Source of the DNA: Desulfobacterales bacterium
GTDB taxonomy: Bacteria; Desulfobacterota; Desulfobacteria; Desulfobacterales; QNYZ01
Direction: 5' to 3'
Length of the DNA: 5,885 nt
NCBI GenBank assembly: GCA_029938515.1
Contig: JAOZUU010000189.1
Coordinates: 1-5,885, forward strand
The notes below the pieces were generated by a model. The model was not told the origin of the DNA. It made no database searches and saw only the letters and a list, made by a program, of their open reading frames with translations. The translations under genes were made by a program, and so were the position numbers. Positions 1-5,877 of the stretch are shown here, piece by piece. The first letter of the stretch is position 1; each line of letters opens with the position of its first letter.

Positions 1-11
1 ACCCTAATTTT

Positions 12-16
12 GGAGA
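12..16 (+). promoter_or_regulatory. Ribosome binding site of the GltS-like gene
   Basis: GGAGA lies 4 bases before the ATG at 21, a short but acceptable Shine-Dalgarno spacing. It supports the ATG at 21 as the start. The promoter must lie left of the window. Confidence 0.7.
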
Positions 17-20
17 TAAC

Positions 21-1382
21 ATGAACAGCCCGTTTCCATTTGATTCAATGCTGGTGTTCGCATTTTTATCCAGCCTGCTGCTGGCGGGAGTCGCCCTGCG
101 CGCAAAGGTGGGGGTACTACAAAAGTTCCTGTTCCCCAGTTGCCTGGTCGGGGGAGTGATAGGACTGGCTTTTATCCACACCGGTCTTTTAGATATCAAG
201 GCCTCCGCCATCGAGACCTTTGCCTATCACTTTTTCAATATCTCTTTTATCTCATTAGGGCTTACCCGGGACGATCTTCCTGCCAACCCGGCATCCGGAA
301 AGCAGAAGATCAAGGGGGCAACATGGATGGCCCTGATACAGGGTCTGACATTTCCGATGCAGGCCGTCGTGGGAGGTCTTTTTGTTCTTGCCTTCGGGAT
401 CGTCGGACTTGAGCTGTTCCCCACTTTCGGATTCCTGGTGCCCCTGGGATTCAACGAAGGACCCGGGCAGGCGCTCTCCATCGGCAAAACCTGGGAAGCG
501 GTGGGGTTTGCCAACGCGGCTACCATCGGGCTCACCTTCGCTGCAGCAGGTTATTTTTTCGCTTTTTTCGTGGGGGTCCCCCTGGTTAATTACGGTATCC
601 GCAAAGGCTGGGCAACCTTCGGCTCCGCGCAGCTTCCCAGGGATTTTGTGGTCGGGATTCTGCGGGAGGGCGGTCAGAAAGAGACGGCCGGCAGCCTGAC
701 GATTCACCCGGGCAATGCAGACACCCTGGCATTCCAGGCGGCCCTGGTAGGGCTGGTCTATGGGGTTACTTACGCCGTAGTAAAACTGCTCGGTTCGGTA
801 CTTTCCCCGGACGTGGCGACCCTTCTGTGGGGGTTTTTCTTTTTTTTCGGATTGGGGATCGCTTTGATCGTAAAGTGGCTGATGAAATTGACCGGTACCG
901 GTTACCTGGCCGATCCGGGTATCCAGAGAAGAATTACGGGCTGGTCGGTCGATTATCTCATCATCGCCACCGTTTCCGCTATTCAGCTCAAGATCGTCTG
1001 GGATTACATCCTGCCCATCAGCCTGATAGCGGTTACCAACGGAGTGCTGACAACGGTTCTCGTTATCCTGTTCGGTAAAAAGCTGGATGCCTTCGGACTG
1101 GAGCGCTCAGCGGCGATATTCGGCACGGTAACCGGGACGGTATCCTGCGGTCTTTTACTTCTTCGTATCGTCGATCCTGAATTTAAAACACCAGTGGCTT
1201 TTGAAATTGCAGTGATGAATATCTTGGTCCTGCCCATTGTCGGTGGATGCACGCTTCTGGTAAATGCGCCTTTATGGTGGGATTGGAGTGTTGGGCTGAC
1301 CGTGCTTGTTTTTGCCGGCATCCTTTCCGGTTCATTGCTTCTGCTAAAACTTATGGGATTTATTAACCCGGCGATTAAATAG
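21..1382 (+). CDS. Sodium/glutamate symporter family (GltS/ESS-type) transporter
   Basis: This is an inner-membrane secondary transporter of 453 residues, somewhat longer than E. coli GltS (about 400). Hydrophobic segments run along the whole length and break into two halves, as expected for the inverted-repeat fold of the ESS family. The second half carries the recognisable re-entrant motif at residues 368-377 (GTVTGTVSCG) followed by LLLLRIVDPEF, which closely resembles the GltS T-G-T-x-x-x-G...LRIVDP signature. The equivalent loop in the first half (residues 143-151, GFNEGPGQA) is glycine-rich but differs from the GGHGT form I associate with GltS, so the substrate may not be glutamate. Family members use sodium to import glutamate or related dicarboxylates. 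The ATG at 21 has a Shine-Dalgarno sequence. The gene is convergent with the minus-strand block and stops at TAG. I am sure of the family but not of the substrate. Confidence 0.82.
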   Translation: MNSPFPFDSMLVFAFLSSLLLAGVALRAKVGVLQKFLFPSCLVGGVIGLAFIHTGLLDIKASAIETFAYHFFNISFISLGLTRDDLPANPASGKQKIKGATWMALIQGLTFPMQAVVGGLFVLAFGIVGLELFPTFGFLVPLGFNEGPGQALSIGKTWEAVGFANAATIGLTFAAAGYFFAFFVGVPLVNYGIRKGWATFGSAQLPRDFVVGILREGGQKETAGSLTIHPGNADTLAFQAALVGLVYGVTYAVVKLLGSVLSPDVATLLWGFFFFFGLGIALIVKWLMKLTGTGYLADPGIQRRITGWSVDYLIIATVSAIQLKIVWDYILPISLIAVTNGVLTTVLVILFGKKLDAFGLERSAAIFGTVTGTVSCGLLLLRIVDPEFKTPVAFEIAVMNILVLPIVGGCTLLVNAPLWWDWSVGLTVLVFAGILSGSLLLLKLMGFINPAIK

Positions 1383-1390
1383 ACCAATTT

Positions 1391-1454
1391 CGTCATGCCG
1401 GACTTGATCCGGCATCCAGTGTTTTCCTGGATTCCGGCCTTCGCCGGAATGACG
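1391..1454. repeat. Intergenic double-hairpin palindromic repeat (REP/MITE-like)
   Basis: The left arm (1391-1419) begins CGTCATGCCGGA and ends GGCATCCAG. The right arm (1427-1454) begins CTGGATTCCGG and ends GGAATGACG. The arms are imperfect inverted copies of each other around a 7-base spacer. Each arm is also palindromic in itself: GCCGGA-cttga-TCCGGC on the left and ATTCCGGC-cttc-GCCGGAAT on the right. This form ('GTCATTCCGGCGAAGGCCGGAATCCAG') is a dispersed intergenic repeat seen in many proteobacterial genomes. It sits in the convergent gap between two stop codons. It has no T-run on either side, so it is not a classic terminator, although it could block transcription or protect mRNA ends. 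Confidence 0.85.
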
Positions 1455-1529
1455 GCTTTAGGGTATTTAGTCGCCAGAGCAATATGATAGGGCAAAAAAC
1501 GTAGGGCATCATGATCTGCCGCGGAAGAG

Positions 1530-2690
1530 CTATATATACCGATCCACCATTTCGGTGATAAATGCCTCGACCCCTTCCACTCCTTTTTCAACCCGCACCT
1601 GTTCAACCATATTTTTAATCTTGCCATACGTGACCGGGTCGAGTTTGAGATCCTTGATCGACCGATAGGTACCGCCCCGTCGACCGGCCCGATAAACCAG
1701 TCGATCGGTATCGGACAGGGTCTGGTATTCTTCGATCACCGCCAGCATCTCTTCCTTATCCTCGGGAAATTTTCCCGACACCTCTTCCAGCAGATTCATA
1801 ATATGATCGCTGGTCACCGTACTGGTGATCCTATCGAGGGCGGTAATAAAGACCCGGATCTCCTCGGCCAGCATGTCGTCGGTCTGCATGGTGAAGGTAC
1901 CTGCCTCAAGTTTTTCATATAGGGGCACCCGCGGAGGCACCCGCAGGCTCCGCAGCCGGATAAAGTGCGGATTGATTTCGTTTAACACCCGGGCCGTTTC
2001 TTCGGCGTGTTCTTTCCACATCTCCTGCCCTCCGAGTCCCGGCATAACGTACTCGGACAACTCCATGCCAGCGGCGATCACGCGTTTGCCCGCCTCTATG
2101 TGGCCGTCAGCCGTGACCCCTTTTTTCATCAGCTTGAGCAAGGGATCGTAGCCAGTCTCCAGTCCGATATGGATCCGGTCCAGACCGGCTTTTCGAATTC
2201 GCTTGAGGGCTTCAACCGATTTCCTTGTCACCGTCTTCGAGCGGGTATATGTGGTTACCCGGCTGATCCAGGGGAATGCTTCCTTAAGACAGGTCAACAC
2301 TTCCACCAGGTCATCGGTTTTCATAATGAGATTATCGGCGTCCTGAAGAAAACAGGCATCGGTCCCATAGTACATCCAAACCGCCACGCTGCGATAACTG
2401 GTGCTGAGGTCTGCTTGATTTATGATATGACTGATCACCTGGTCATTTACCTTGCCGGCTGCGCCGAGTTTCCAGGACAGCGCCTGGATTTCATCCACCA
2501 TCTTCCGGGCCGTCTGGATATCATTTTTTATCTCTTCAACCGTTCGCAGGGAAAATTTTCGCCTTTTATAAACAGGACAGAAAAGACAATGGTTCCAGGG
2601 ACAATTACGGGTAACCCTCAACAAAAGGCTCCGGGCCTCGTTGGGCGGCCGAATGGGGCCCTGTTCAAATTCCAAATTGTTTTCATTCAT
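1530..2690 (-). CDS. Uncharacterised radical SAM protein with CX4CX2C cluster motif
   Basis: The protein has 386 residues. The N-terminal motif is TRNCPWNHCLFCPVYK with cysteines at 30, 35 and 38. The spacing is CX4CX2C instead of the canonical CX3CX2C, and I confirmed it on the codons. It should bind a [4Fe-4S] cluster and S-adenosylmethionine. Further radical SAM barrel elements are FLQDAD (114-119), the IGLETG strand (175-180) and MPGLGG (216-221), which resemble the HemN/COG1032-type barrel. No cobalamin-binding domain precedes the barrel and no TRAM or SPASM domain is visible; the C-terminal third is helical and charged. The substrate is unknown. The ATG overlaps the 3' end of mutY by 8 bp and is preceded by GGAGG with 6-base spacing, so the start is secure and translation is probably coupled to mutY. 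It is the last gene of the minus-strand block. Confidence 0.85.
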   Translation of the reverse strand: MNENNLEFEQGPIRPPNEARSLLLRVTRNCPWNHCLFCPVYKRRKFSLRTVEEIKNDIQTARKMVDEIQALSWKLGAAGKVNDQVISHIINQADLSTSYRSVAVWMYYGTDACFLQDADNLIMKTDDLVEVLTCLKEAFPWISRVTTYTRSKTVTRKSVEALKRIRKAGLDRIHIGLETGYDPLLKLMKKGVTADGHIEAGKRVIAAGMELSEYVMPGLGGQEMWKEHAEETARVLNEINPHFIRLRSLRVPPRVPLYEKLEAGTFTMQTDDMLAEEIRVFITALDRITSTVTSDHIMNLLEEVSGKFPEDKEEMLAVIEEYQTLSDTDRLVYRAGRRGGTYRSIKDLKLDPVTYGKIKNMVEQVRVEKGVEGVEAFITEMVDRYI

Positions 2691-3777
2691 TAAAAACCTC
2701 CGGTTTTTTAACCCTTAGTTTTGGAATAAATTTAAGGTTGGCCCTGGGAACCGGATATTGATCGATATCCTCAATCTTTATCCAGCGATGATCCACCGGG
2801 CCGTTGAGTCGTACATTTCCATCAACATGGTCGCATAAAAAAACTTCCAATACTATTTTAAAATGAGTATAGGCATGCCGGACTTGGGTCAGATGCGCAT
2901 CAACAACGATATTCAATCCCACTTCTTCTTTGATCTCCCGCCGGCATGCGGTTTCAGCGCTTTCGCCTTCATGGATTTTACCACCGGGAAACTCCCACAG
3001 GCCGCCGAGAAGTCCTTCGGGTTTGCGCCGGGTAATGAGCACGCGGCCGTTCCGTCGAATCACACCGGCGGCAATTCTTATTTCCGGTACGGGTTTGCGT
3101 TTATTTCGCTGGGGATAACGATCCAGGGATCCATGGCGATTCCCCAGACAAAAAGTATTGATCGGACAATCGGCGCACCGGGGATTCGCAGGTTTGCAAA
3201 CCAGCGCGCCGACCTCCATTAAGGCCTGGTTATAGATGCCCGGACGGGACTGATCTAGAAGGCTATCGGCCAGTCGGCGAAAGGCGCCGTGCCCGGCCGA
3301 TCCGTTCACCGGGGTGGGATCTTCGAAAACTCTGGCCAACACGCGTTTTACATTACCATCCACGACCGCATAGGGGTGGCTATAAGCAATACTCAAGACC
3401 GCCGCTCCGATGTATGGTCCCACTCCCGGCAGAGCGGTAAAATCTTGCCAGTCATCCGGCACCCGGCCGCCGTAACGACTATCAACGACGGCAGCGGCTT
3501 TGTGCAGGTTACGGGCCCGGGCGTAATACCCCAGACCCTCCCAGCTTTTAAGTACCGCCTGTGATCTTGCCCGGGCCAGACCGGCAACTTCCGGAAACCG
3601 TTCAATGAACCGATAGTAATAGGGAATAACTGTGTTGACCTGGGTTTGTTGAAGCATCACCTCCGATACCCAGATCCGATAGGGATCCGTGGTATGTCGC
3701 CAGGGAAGCTCGCGTTGATTGATCCCGTACCAATCCTGTAATTGCTGTTGAAAAGCGGAGATTTCTTTCGAGTCCAC
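2683..3777 (-). CDS. mutY: A/G-specific adenine DNA glycosylase with intact C-terminal Nudix box
   Basis: This 364-residue enzyme removes adenine mispaired with 8-oxoguanine or G, as part of the GO repair system. The glycosylase part (about 1-215) has LPWR (24-27), SEVMLQQTQV with the catalytic Glu39, the helix-hairpin-helix LPGVGPY (116-122), the catalytic Asp140 in VVDGNVKRV, and a [4Fe-4S] loop with Cys194, 201, 204 and 210 (CX6CX2CX5C). The C-terminal domain carries a HAYTHF segment like the MutY 8-oxoG-sensing FSH/FTH loop. It also carries a complete Nudix box at 266-288 (GX5EX7REUXEEXGU), which E. coli-type MutY lacks. The start is GTG at 3777; an in-frame TAA stop lies just upstream and no ATG is available before Met41, so GTG is the best choice, although its Shine-Dalgarno sequence is weak. 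It follows the nitroreductase gene after 70 bp. Confidence 0.95.
   Translation of the reverse strand: MDSKEISAFQQQLQDWYGINQRELPWRHTTDPYRIWVSEVMLQQTQVNTVIPYYYRFIERFPEVAGLARARSQAVLKSWEGLGYYARARNLHKAAAVVDSRYGGRVPDDWQDFTALPGVGPYIGAAVLSIAYSHPYAVVDGNVKRVLARVFEDPTPVNGSAGHGAFRRLADSLLDQSRPGIYNQALMEVGALVCKPANPRCADCPINTFCLGNRHGSLDRYPQRNKRKPVPEIRIAAGVIRRNGRVLITRRKPEGLLGGLWEFPGGKIHEGESAETACRREIKEEVGLNIVVDAHLTQVRHAYTHFKIVLEVFLCDHVDGNVRLNGPVDHRWIKIEDIDQYPVPRANLKFIPKLRVKKPEVFNE
2697..2701 (-). promoter_or_regulatory. Ribosome binding site of the radical SAM gene, inside mutY
   Basis: GGAGG on the minus strand lies 6 bases before the ATG at 2690 and within the last codons of mutY. It fixes the radical SAM start and indicates coupled translation from the mutY message. 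Confidence 0.8.
2914..2982 (-). other. Complete Nudix box inside MutY
   Basis: Residues 266-288 match GX5EX7REUXEEXGU at every defining position: Gly266, Glu272, Arg280-Glu281, Glu284-Glu285 and Gly287-Leu288. It is preceded by LWEFPG, as in MutT. The metal-binding glutamates needed for nucleotide pyrophosphohydrolase activity are therefore present. Confidence 0.85.
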
Positions 3778-3847
3778 GATTTGGGTCTTTTAGTACCTAT
3801 CTTTGAAAATCACATCATATTCTTTCCGGTTTGTCCGGGTTGGGATG

Positions 3848-4390
3848 CTAAAACGTATCTCGATGAGTAAACTCCGCCACTTCCCGTCTTTTGGGTGTTT
3901 TGGGCGTCTGGTTCGGATAGCCCAGCGGGATAAGCACGACACAATCGTGCCCCTCCGGCACGTTGAGAAGCCGGTTGGCGCGATCATGATCGAACAGGCC
4001 CACGATGACCGTTCCGAGGCCCAGATCCTGGGCGGTAAGGCATGCGTTTTGCGTGGCGAGGCCCAGATCGAACATGAACCAGTCCCCGAATTTAGTGGAG
4101 TCGGTGCCCTTGTAATACCCCGAGCTTTTCAGCTTGGCACAGACTGCGAGGACTACTGGTGCCGACGCAACTGCGCGGGTAGCCGGGTTTTTGGGACTGA
4201 CAACCTCCGCCAGGGCATGTTTAATCCCCGGATCCCTGACGACCACCACCTCCCAGCACTGGGTATTGGCCCAGGACGGCGACCATTTTACCGCCTCCAG
4301 TACATGATTGACCAGATCATCGGATACTTCCCGATCCGTATATTTACGGATGCTTCTCCGCTTCTCTATTGCTTCCCACAGATCGCCCAT
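3848..4390 (-). CDS. Nitroreductase-family FMN-dependent oxidoreductase
   Basis: This is a short (180 residues) cytoplasmic flavoprotein of the nitroreductase superfamily, which reduces diverse acceptors with NAD(P)H using FMN and usually acts as a dimer. Visible family signatures are RRSIRKY (11-17; arginines contact the FMN phosphate), the WSPSWANTQ-W segment (36-46, equivalent to aPSa.N.QpW), DLGLATQNACLTAQDLGLG (107-125) lining the flavin pocket, and a terminal LGYP followed by the basic PKTPKRR tail. The physiological substrate cannot be read from the sequence. An excellent Shine-Dalgarno (TAAGGAGG) with 7-base spacing supports the ATG at 4390. The start shares one base with the stop codon of the small Cys/His membrane gene, so the two are probably translated together. 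The gap to mutY is 70 bp with no clear terminator. Confidence 0.9.
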   Translation of the reverse strand: MGDLWEAIEKRRSIRKYTDREVSDDLVNHVLEAVKWSPSWANTQCWEVVVVRDPGIKHALAEVVSPKNPATRAVASAPVVLAVCAKLKSSGYYKGTDSTKFGDWFMFDLGLATQNACLTAQDLGLGTVIVGLFDHDRANRLLNVPEGHDCVVLIPLGYPNQTPKTPKRREVAEFTHRDTF

Positions 4391-4602
4391 CAGTTAACCT
4401 CCTTATCTCTAATCATCGGCTGTATTATCCCTTCGCGATTACCGGTTTGAACACGGTTTTCCGTACAATGACAATGATGGTTGCCACAGGAATGGCCGGT
4501 CGAATGCGCCGAATCGGCCGACGTTTTACGAAACGACATCACAACGAAAAAGAAAATAAATACAACCAGTGCAATCAAAAATACGATGATGAATTCCCAC
4601 AT
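4390..4602 (-). CDS. Small single-pass membrane protein with Cys/His-rich tail (FeoB-associated-like)
   Basis: The product has 70 residues from the ATG at 4602. MWEF is followed by one strongly hydrophobic helix (about 4-22), a basic stop (SFRK, 23-26), then a tail rich in possible metal ligands: His33, His37, Cys39, His42, His43, Cys44, His45, Cys46. The plan resembles the FeoB-associated Cys-rich membrane proteins (MW-x-x-II-V start, one helix, C-rich tail), but the cysteine pattern CX4CXC is not typical, so this is a resemblance and not an assignment. The positive-inside rule puts the tail in the cytoplasm. GAGG with 8-base spacing favours 4602. In-frame ATGs at 4632 and 4704 would give longer forms, but they run through a hairpin region and lack good ribosome sites. 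Its TGA overlaps the nitroreductase ATG by one base. Confidence 0.65.
   Translation of the reverse strand: MWEFIIVFLIALVVFIFFFVVMSFRKTSADSAHSTGHSCGNHHCHCTENRVQTGNREGIIQPMIRDKEVN
4398..4405 (-). promoter_or_regulatory. Strong ribosome binding site of the nitroreductase gene
   Basis: TAAGGAGG on the minus strand, close to a perfect anti-16S match, lies 7 bases upstream of the ATG. It is embedded in the last codons of the small membrane protein, which supports both the start of the nitroreductase and the reality of the overlap. Confidence 0.85.
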
Positions 4603-4632
4603 ATTTAGGGCCTCGGCAATAAATAATTCCAT

Positions 4633-4646
4633 CCCGCCCAGGCGGG
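4633..4646. repeat. Short GC-rich palindrome upstream of the small membrane gene
   Basis: CCCGCC-CA-GGCGGG is a perfect 6-bp inverted repeat. In RNA it would form a 5-bp stem with a 4-base loop. It lies 30 bases before the chosen start at 4602 and directly after the 65-nt hairpin, so the leader contains two consecutive stem-loops. The following AU-rich stretch is not a proper U-run. Confidence 0.5.
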
Positions 4647-4661
4647 ACTGGTCTTTTGGCC

Positions 4662-4726
4662 CGTCTACGGCGTTACATCCACCGGCACATATCCTGATAT
4701 GCACCGGCGGATGTGCCTTGTAGACG
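4662..4726 (-). ncRNA. Long RNA hairpin in the leader of the small membrane gene
   Basis: On the minus-strand transcript the outer arms CGUCUAC (4726-4720) and GUAGACG (4668-4662) pair perfectly. Next, GGC/GCC can pair with small bulges. The core (4714-4675) then forms an uninterrupted 18-bp stem closed by a CAGG tetraloop. Three of the 18 pairs are G-U on this strand; on the plus strand the same positions would be A-C mismatches. That asymmetry suggests a structure used as minus-strand RNA. No U-run follows, so it is not a standard terminator. It may be an mRNA processing or stability element, an attenuator, or a dispersed repeat. Confidence 0.6.
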
Positions 4727-4773
4727 AACCAAAATCCGGCGCAATCTTGCGTAATTATTTTTTTCCGCGACCC

Positions 4774-5670
4774 TTAAACCAAATCGGCCAAAGCCCCATC
4801 CAGTCGGGGAAACCGAAATACAAAACCGTCTTGCACTAATCGGTCAGGCACGACCCGCTGGCTGGCCAGGAGCGTATCGGCAAATTCACCCAATACCAAC
4901 CGAAGCATAATAGGGGGTGCCCTAAGACCGGAAGGCCGCTTCAAAACGTTTCCGAAGGCTTTGGCCACTTCCCGGTTGCGAAGGGGATTGGGTGCACAGA
5001 AATTAAAAGGTCCGTCGAGGTGCTTTTTCCCCAGGATATAATGGACGGCGCCGAACAGATCGCGAATATGGATCCACGGAAACCATTGCCGGCCATCGCC
5101 GATAGGCCCTCCGGTGAATCGTTTGAACACAGCCACCATCTGCTTGAAAGCGCCACCACCCTTCCCGAAAACCACACCGAAGCGCATCAATACGACCCGA
5201 TGACCTGAATCAGCCGCGCCCGAGGCTTCCTGTTCCCAATCAAGGCCGAGCTGGCCTAGAAAATTACCGGCGGACAGGTCTTTTTCGGTAATCAAATCCT
5301 CGCCCCGATCACCATAATACCCCACGGCTGACGCGCTGAACAAAACCACGGGCCTGTCTTGCGGCAACGCTGCTACCAGGTGACGGGTCGTCAGGATGCG
5401 GCTATCGCGAATCTGTTTCTTATATGATTTGCTCCAGCGTTTGAAAATCGATTTTCCGGCCAGGTTGATGACCACGTCCGCGTCTTCAATGGATTGTTGC
5501 CACTCACCTGGAAGACTGGTATCCGCGGTAACATAGAAAAATTCAGGGTGTTCAATGACCGTCTGCCGGGGGCGGGTACCCGTGGCCGTAACCGAATGGC
5601 CTTTTTTCAAAAAATCTTTTGCCAGACAGGTTCCGATAAATCCGGTGCCGCCGGTGATGAAGACTTTCAC
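4774..5670 (-). CDS. NAD(P)-binding epimerase-like protein, TIGR01777/SDR39U1 (YfcH) family
   Basis: This 298-residue extended-SDR-like protein has the Rossmann glycine motif TGGTGFIG at 6-13, NLAG (69-72), the family hallmark SASAVGYYGDRG (112-123) and a WIHIRDL segment in the middle. The C-terminal part (about 250-298, ending RVVPDRLVQDGFVFRFPRL) matches the DUF1731 tail typical of this family, and the length is the usual one. Members such as E. coli YfcH and human SDR39U1 are named nucleoside-diphosphate sugar epimerases by homology, but no reaction is established, so the role stays open. Translation starts at GTG (5670) with GAGGA nine bases upstream. It is the first gene of the minus-strand block, behind a clear promoter. 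The next gene follows after 171 bp that contain a long hairpin. Confidence 0.9.
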   Translation of the reverse strand: MKVFITGGTGFIGTCLAKDFLKKGHSVTATGTRPRQTVIEHPEFFYVTADTSLPGEWQQSIEDADVVINLAGKSIFKRWSKSYKKQIRDSRILTTRHLVAALPQDRPVVLFSASAVGYYGDRGEDLITEKDLSAGNFLGQLGLDWEQEASGAADSGHRVVLMRFGVVFGKGGGAFKQMVAVFKRFTGGPIGDGRQWFPWIHIRDLFGAVHYILGKKHLDGPFNFCAPNPLRNREVAKAFGNVLKRPSGLRAPPIMLRLVLGEFADTLLASQRVVPDRLVQDGFVFRFPRLDGALADLV

Positions 5671-5679
5671 TGGTTCTTA

Positions 5680-5684
5680 TCCTC
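5680..5684 (-). promoter_or_regulatory. Ribosome binding site deciding the GTG start of the epimerase-like gene
   Basis: GAGGA on the minus strand lies 9 bases upstream of the GTG at 5670. No ATG lies near in frame before the Rossmann motif, so this site supports the GTG start. Confidence 0.7.
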
Positions 5685-5728
5685 AACTCTAACCTTGACC
5701 GATTTTTAGCTCGCTCTGCATCCATCTA

Positions 5729-5748
5729 TTGAACGCTAAAACGTTCAA
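5729..5748. promoter_or_regulatory. Inverted repeat in the operon leader, possible operator
   Basis: TTGAACG-ctaaaa-CGTTCAA is a perfect 7-bp inverted repeat with a 6-base spacer. It lies about 19-38 bases downstream of the predicted transcription start. On the minus strand it overlaps two tandem 10-base units, GAACATTTTT (5756-5747) and GAACGTTTTA (5746-5737). It could bind a repressor or form a leader hairpin. It does not match the GAAC-N4-GTTC LexA box, since the spacing is 8. Confidence 0.45.
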
Positions 5749-5772
5749 AAATGTTCGACATATCCATGTGGA

Positions 5773-5801
5773 ATAATATGCACGCGGATCATCTTTTTCA
5801 A
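5773..5801 (-). promoter_or_regulatory. Sigma70-type promoter of the minus-strand gene block
   Basis: On the minus strand, TTGAAA (5801-5796) and TATTAT (5778-5773) are separated by exactly 17 bases. Each hexamer differs from consensus at one or two positions. Transcription should start near 5766, giving a leader of about 95 bases before the GTG at 5670. It sits directly downstream of a terminator and upstream of the first gene, as expected for an operon promoter. Confidence 0.7.
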
Positions 5802-5841
5802 TGGCGTGTTTCCGTGAGAGAAAACATCTTAGTTAACGTAC

Positions 5842-5877
5842 AAATAAAAAACGGGGCAATGTCAAAGACATGCCCCG
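5842..5877 (-). terminator. Rho-independent terminator of a gene beyond the right edge
   Basis: Read on the minus strand, CGGGGCATGTC, a TTT loop and GACATTGCCCCG form a stem with one bulged base, followed immediately by TTTTTTATTT. This is a textbook intrinsic terminator. On the plus strand no T-run follows. It must end transcription of a minus-strand gene whose stop codon lies beyond position 5885, and it insulates the promoter at 5773-5801. Confidence 0.88.

Noticed and set aside
1494..1520. Possible intrinsic terminator for the minus-strand block
   Set aside because: GGCA/TGCC gives only a 4-bp stem with a large loop and lies 5 bases from the T6 run, too weak to call.
1004..1627. Long minus-strand open frame antisense to the transporter 3' end and the convergent gap
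   Set aside because: It runs through the palindromic repeat and antisense to a clear transporter, overlaps the end of the radical SAM gene and shows no protein family pattern.
2007..2693. Plus-strand open frame of 228 codons opposite the radical SAM gene
   Set aside because: It is antisense to a well-supported enzyme and its translation shows no domain or plausible start signal.
3803..4450. Plus-strand open frame of 215 codons opposite the nitroreductase
   Set aside because: It is a shadow of the nitroreductase, which has conserved motifs and a near-perfect ribosome site on the other strand.
4603..4704. N-terminal extension of the small membrane protein to the ATG at 4704
   Set aside because: The added residues are encoded by part of the long hairpin and the GC palindrome, no ribosome site is visible, and the ATG at 4602 directly before the helix has one.
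4739..4763. Plus-strand hairpin CGCAATCTTGCG followed by a T-rich run, terminator-like
   Set aside because: The stem is only about 4 bp and no plus-strand gene precedes it.
5729..5748. LexA (SOS) box in the operon leader, tempting because mutY is in the block
   Set aside because: The half-sites are GAAC-N8-GTTC; the known Gram-positive-type box requires 4 bases between them and the E. coli type needs CTG-N10-CAG.
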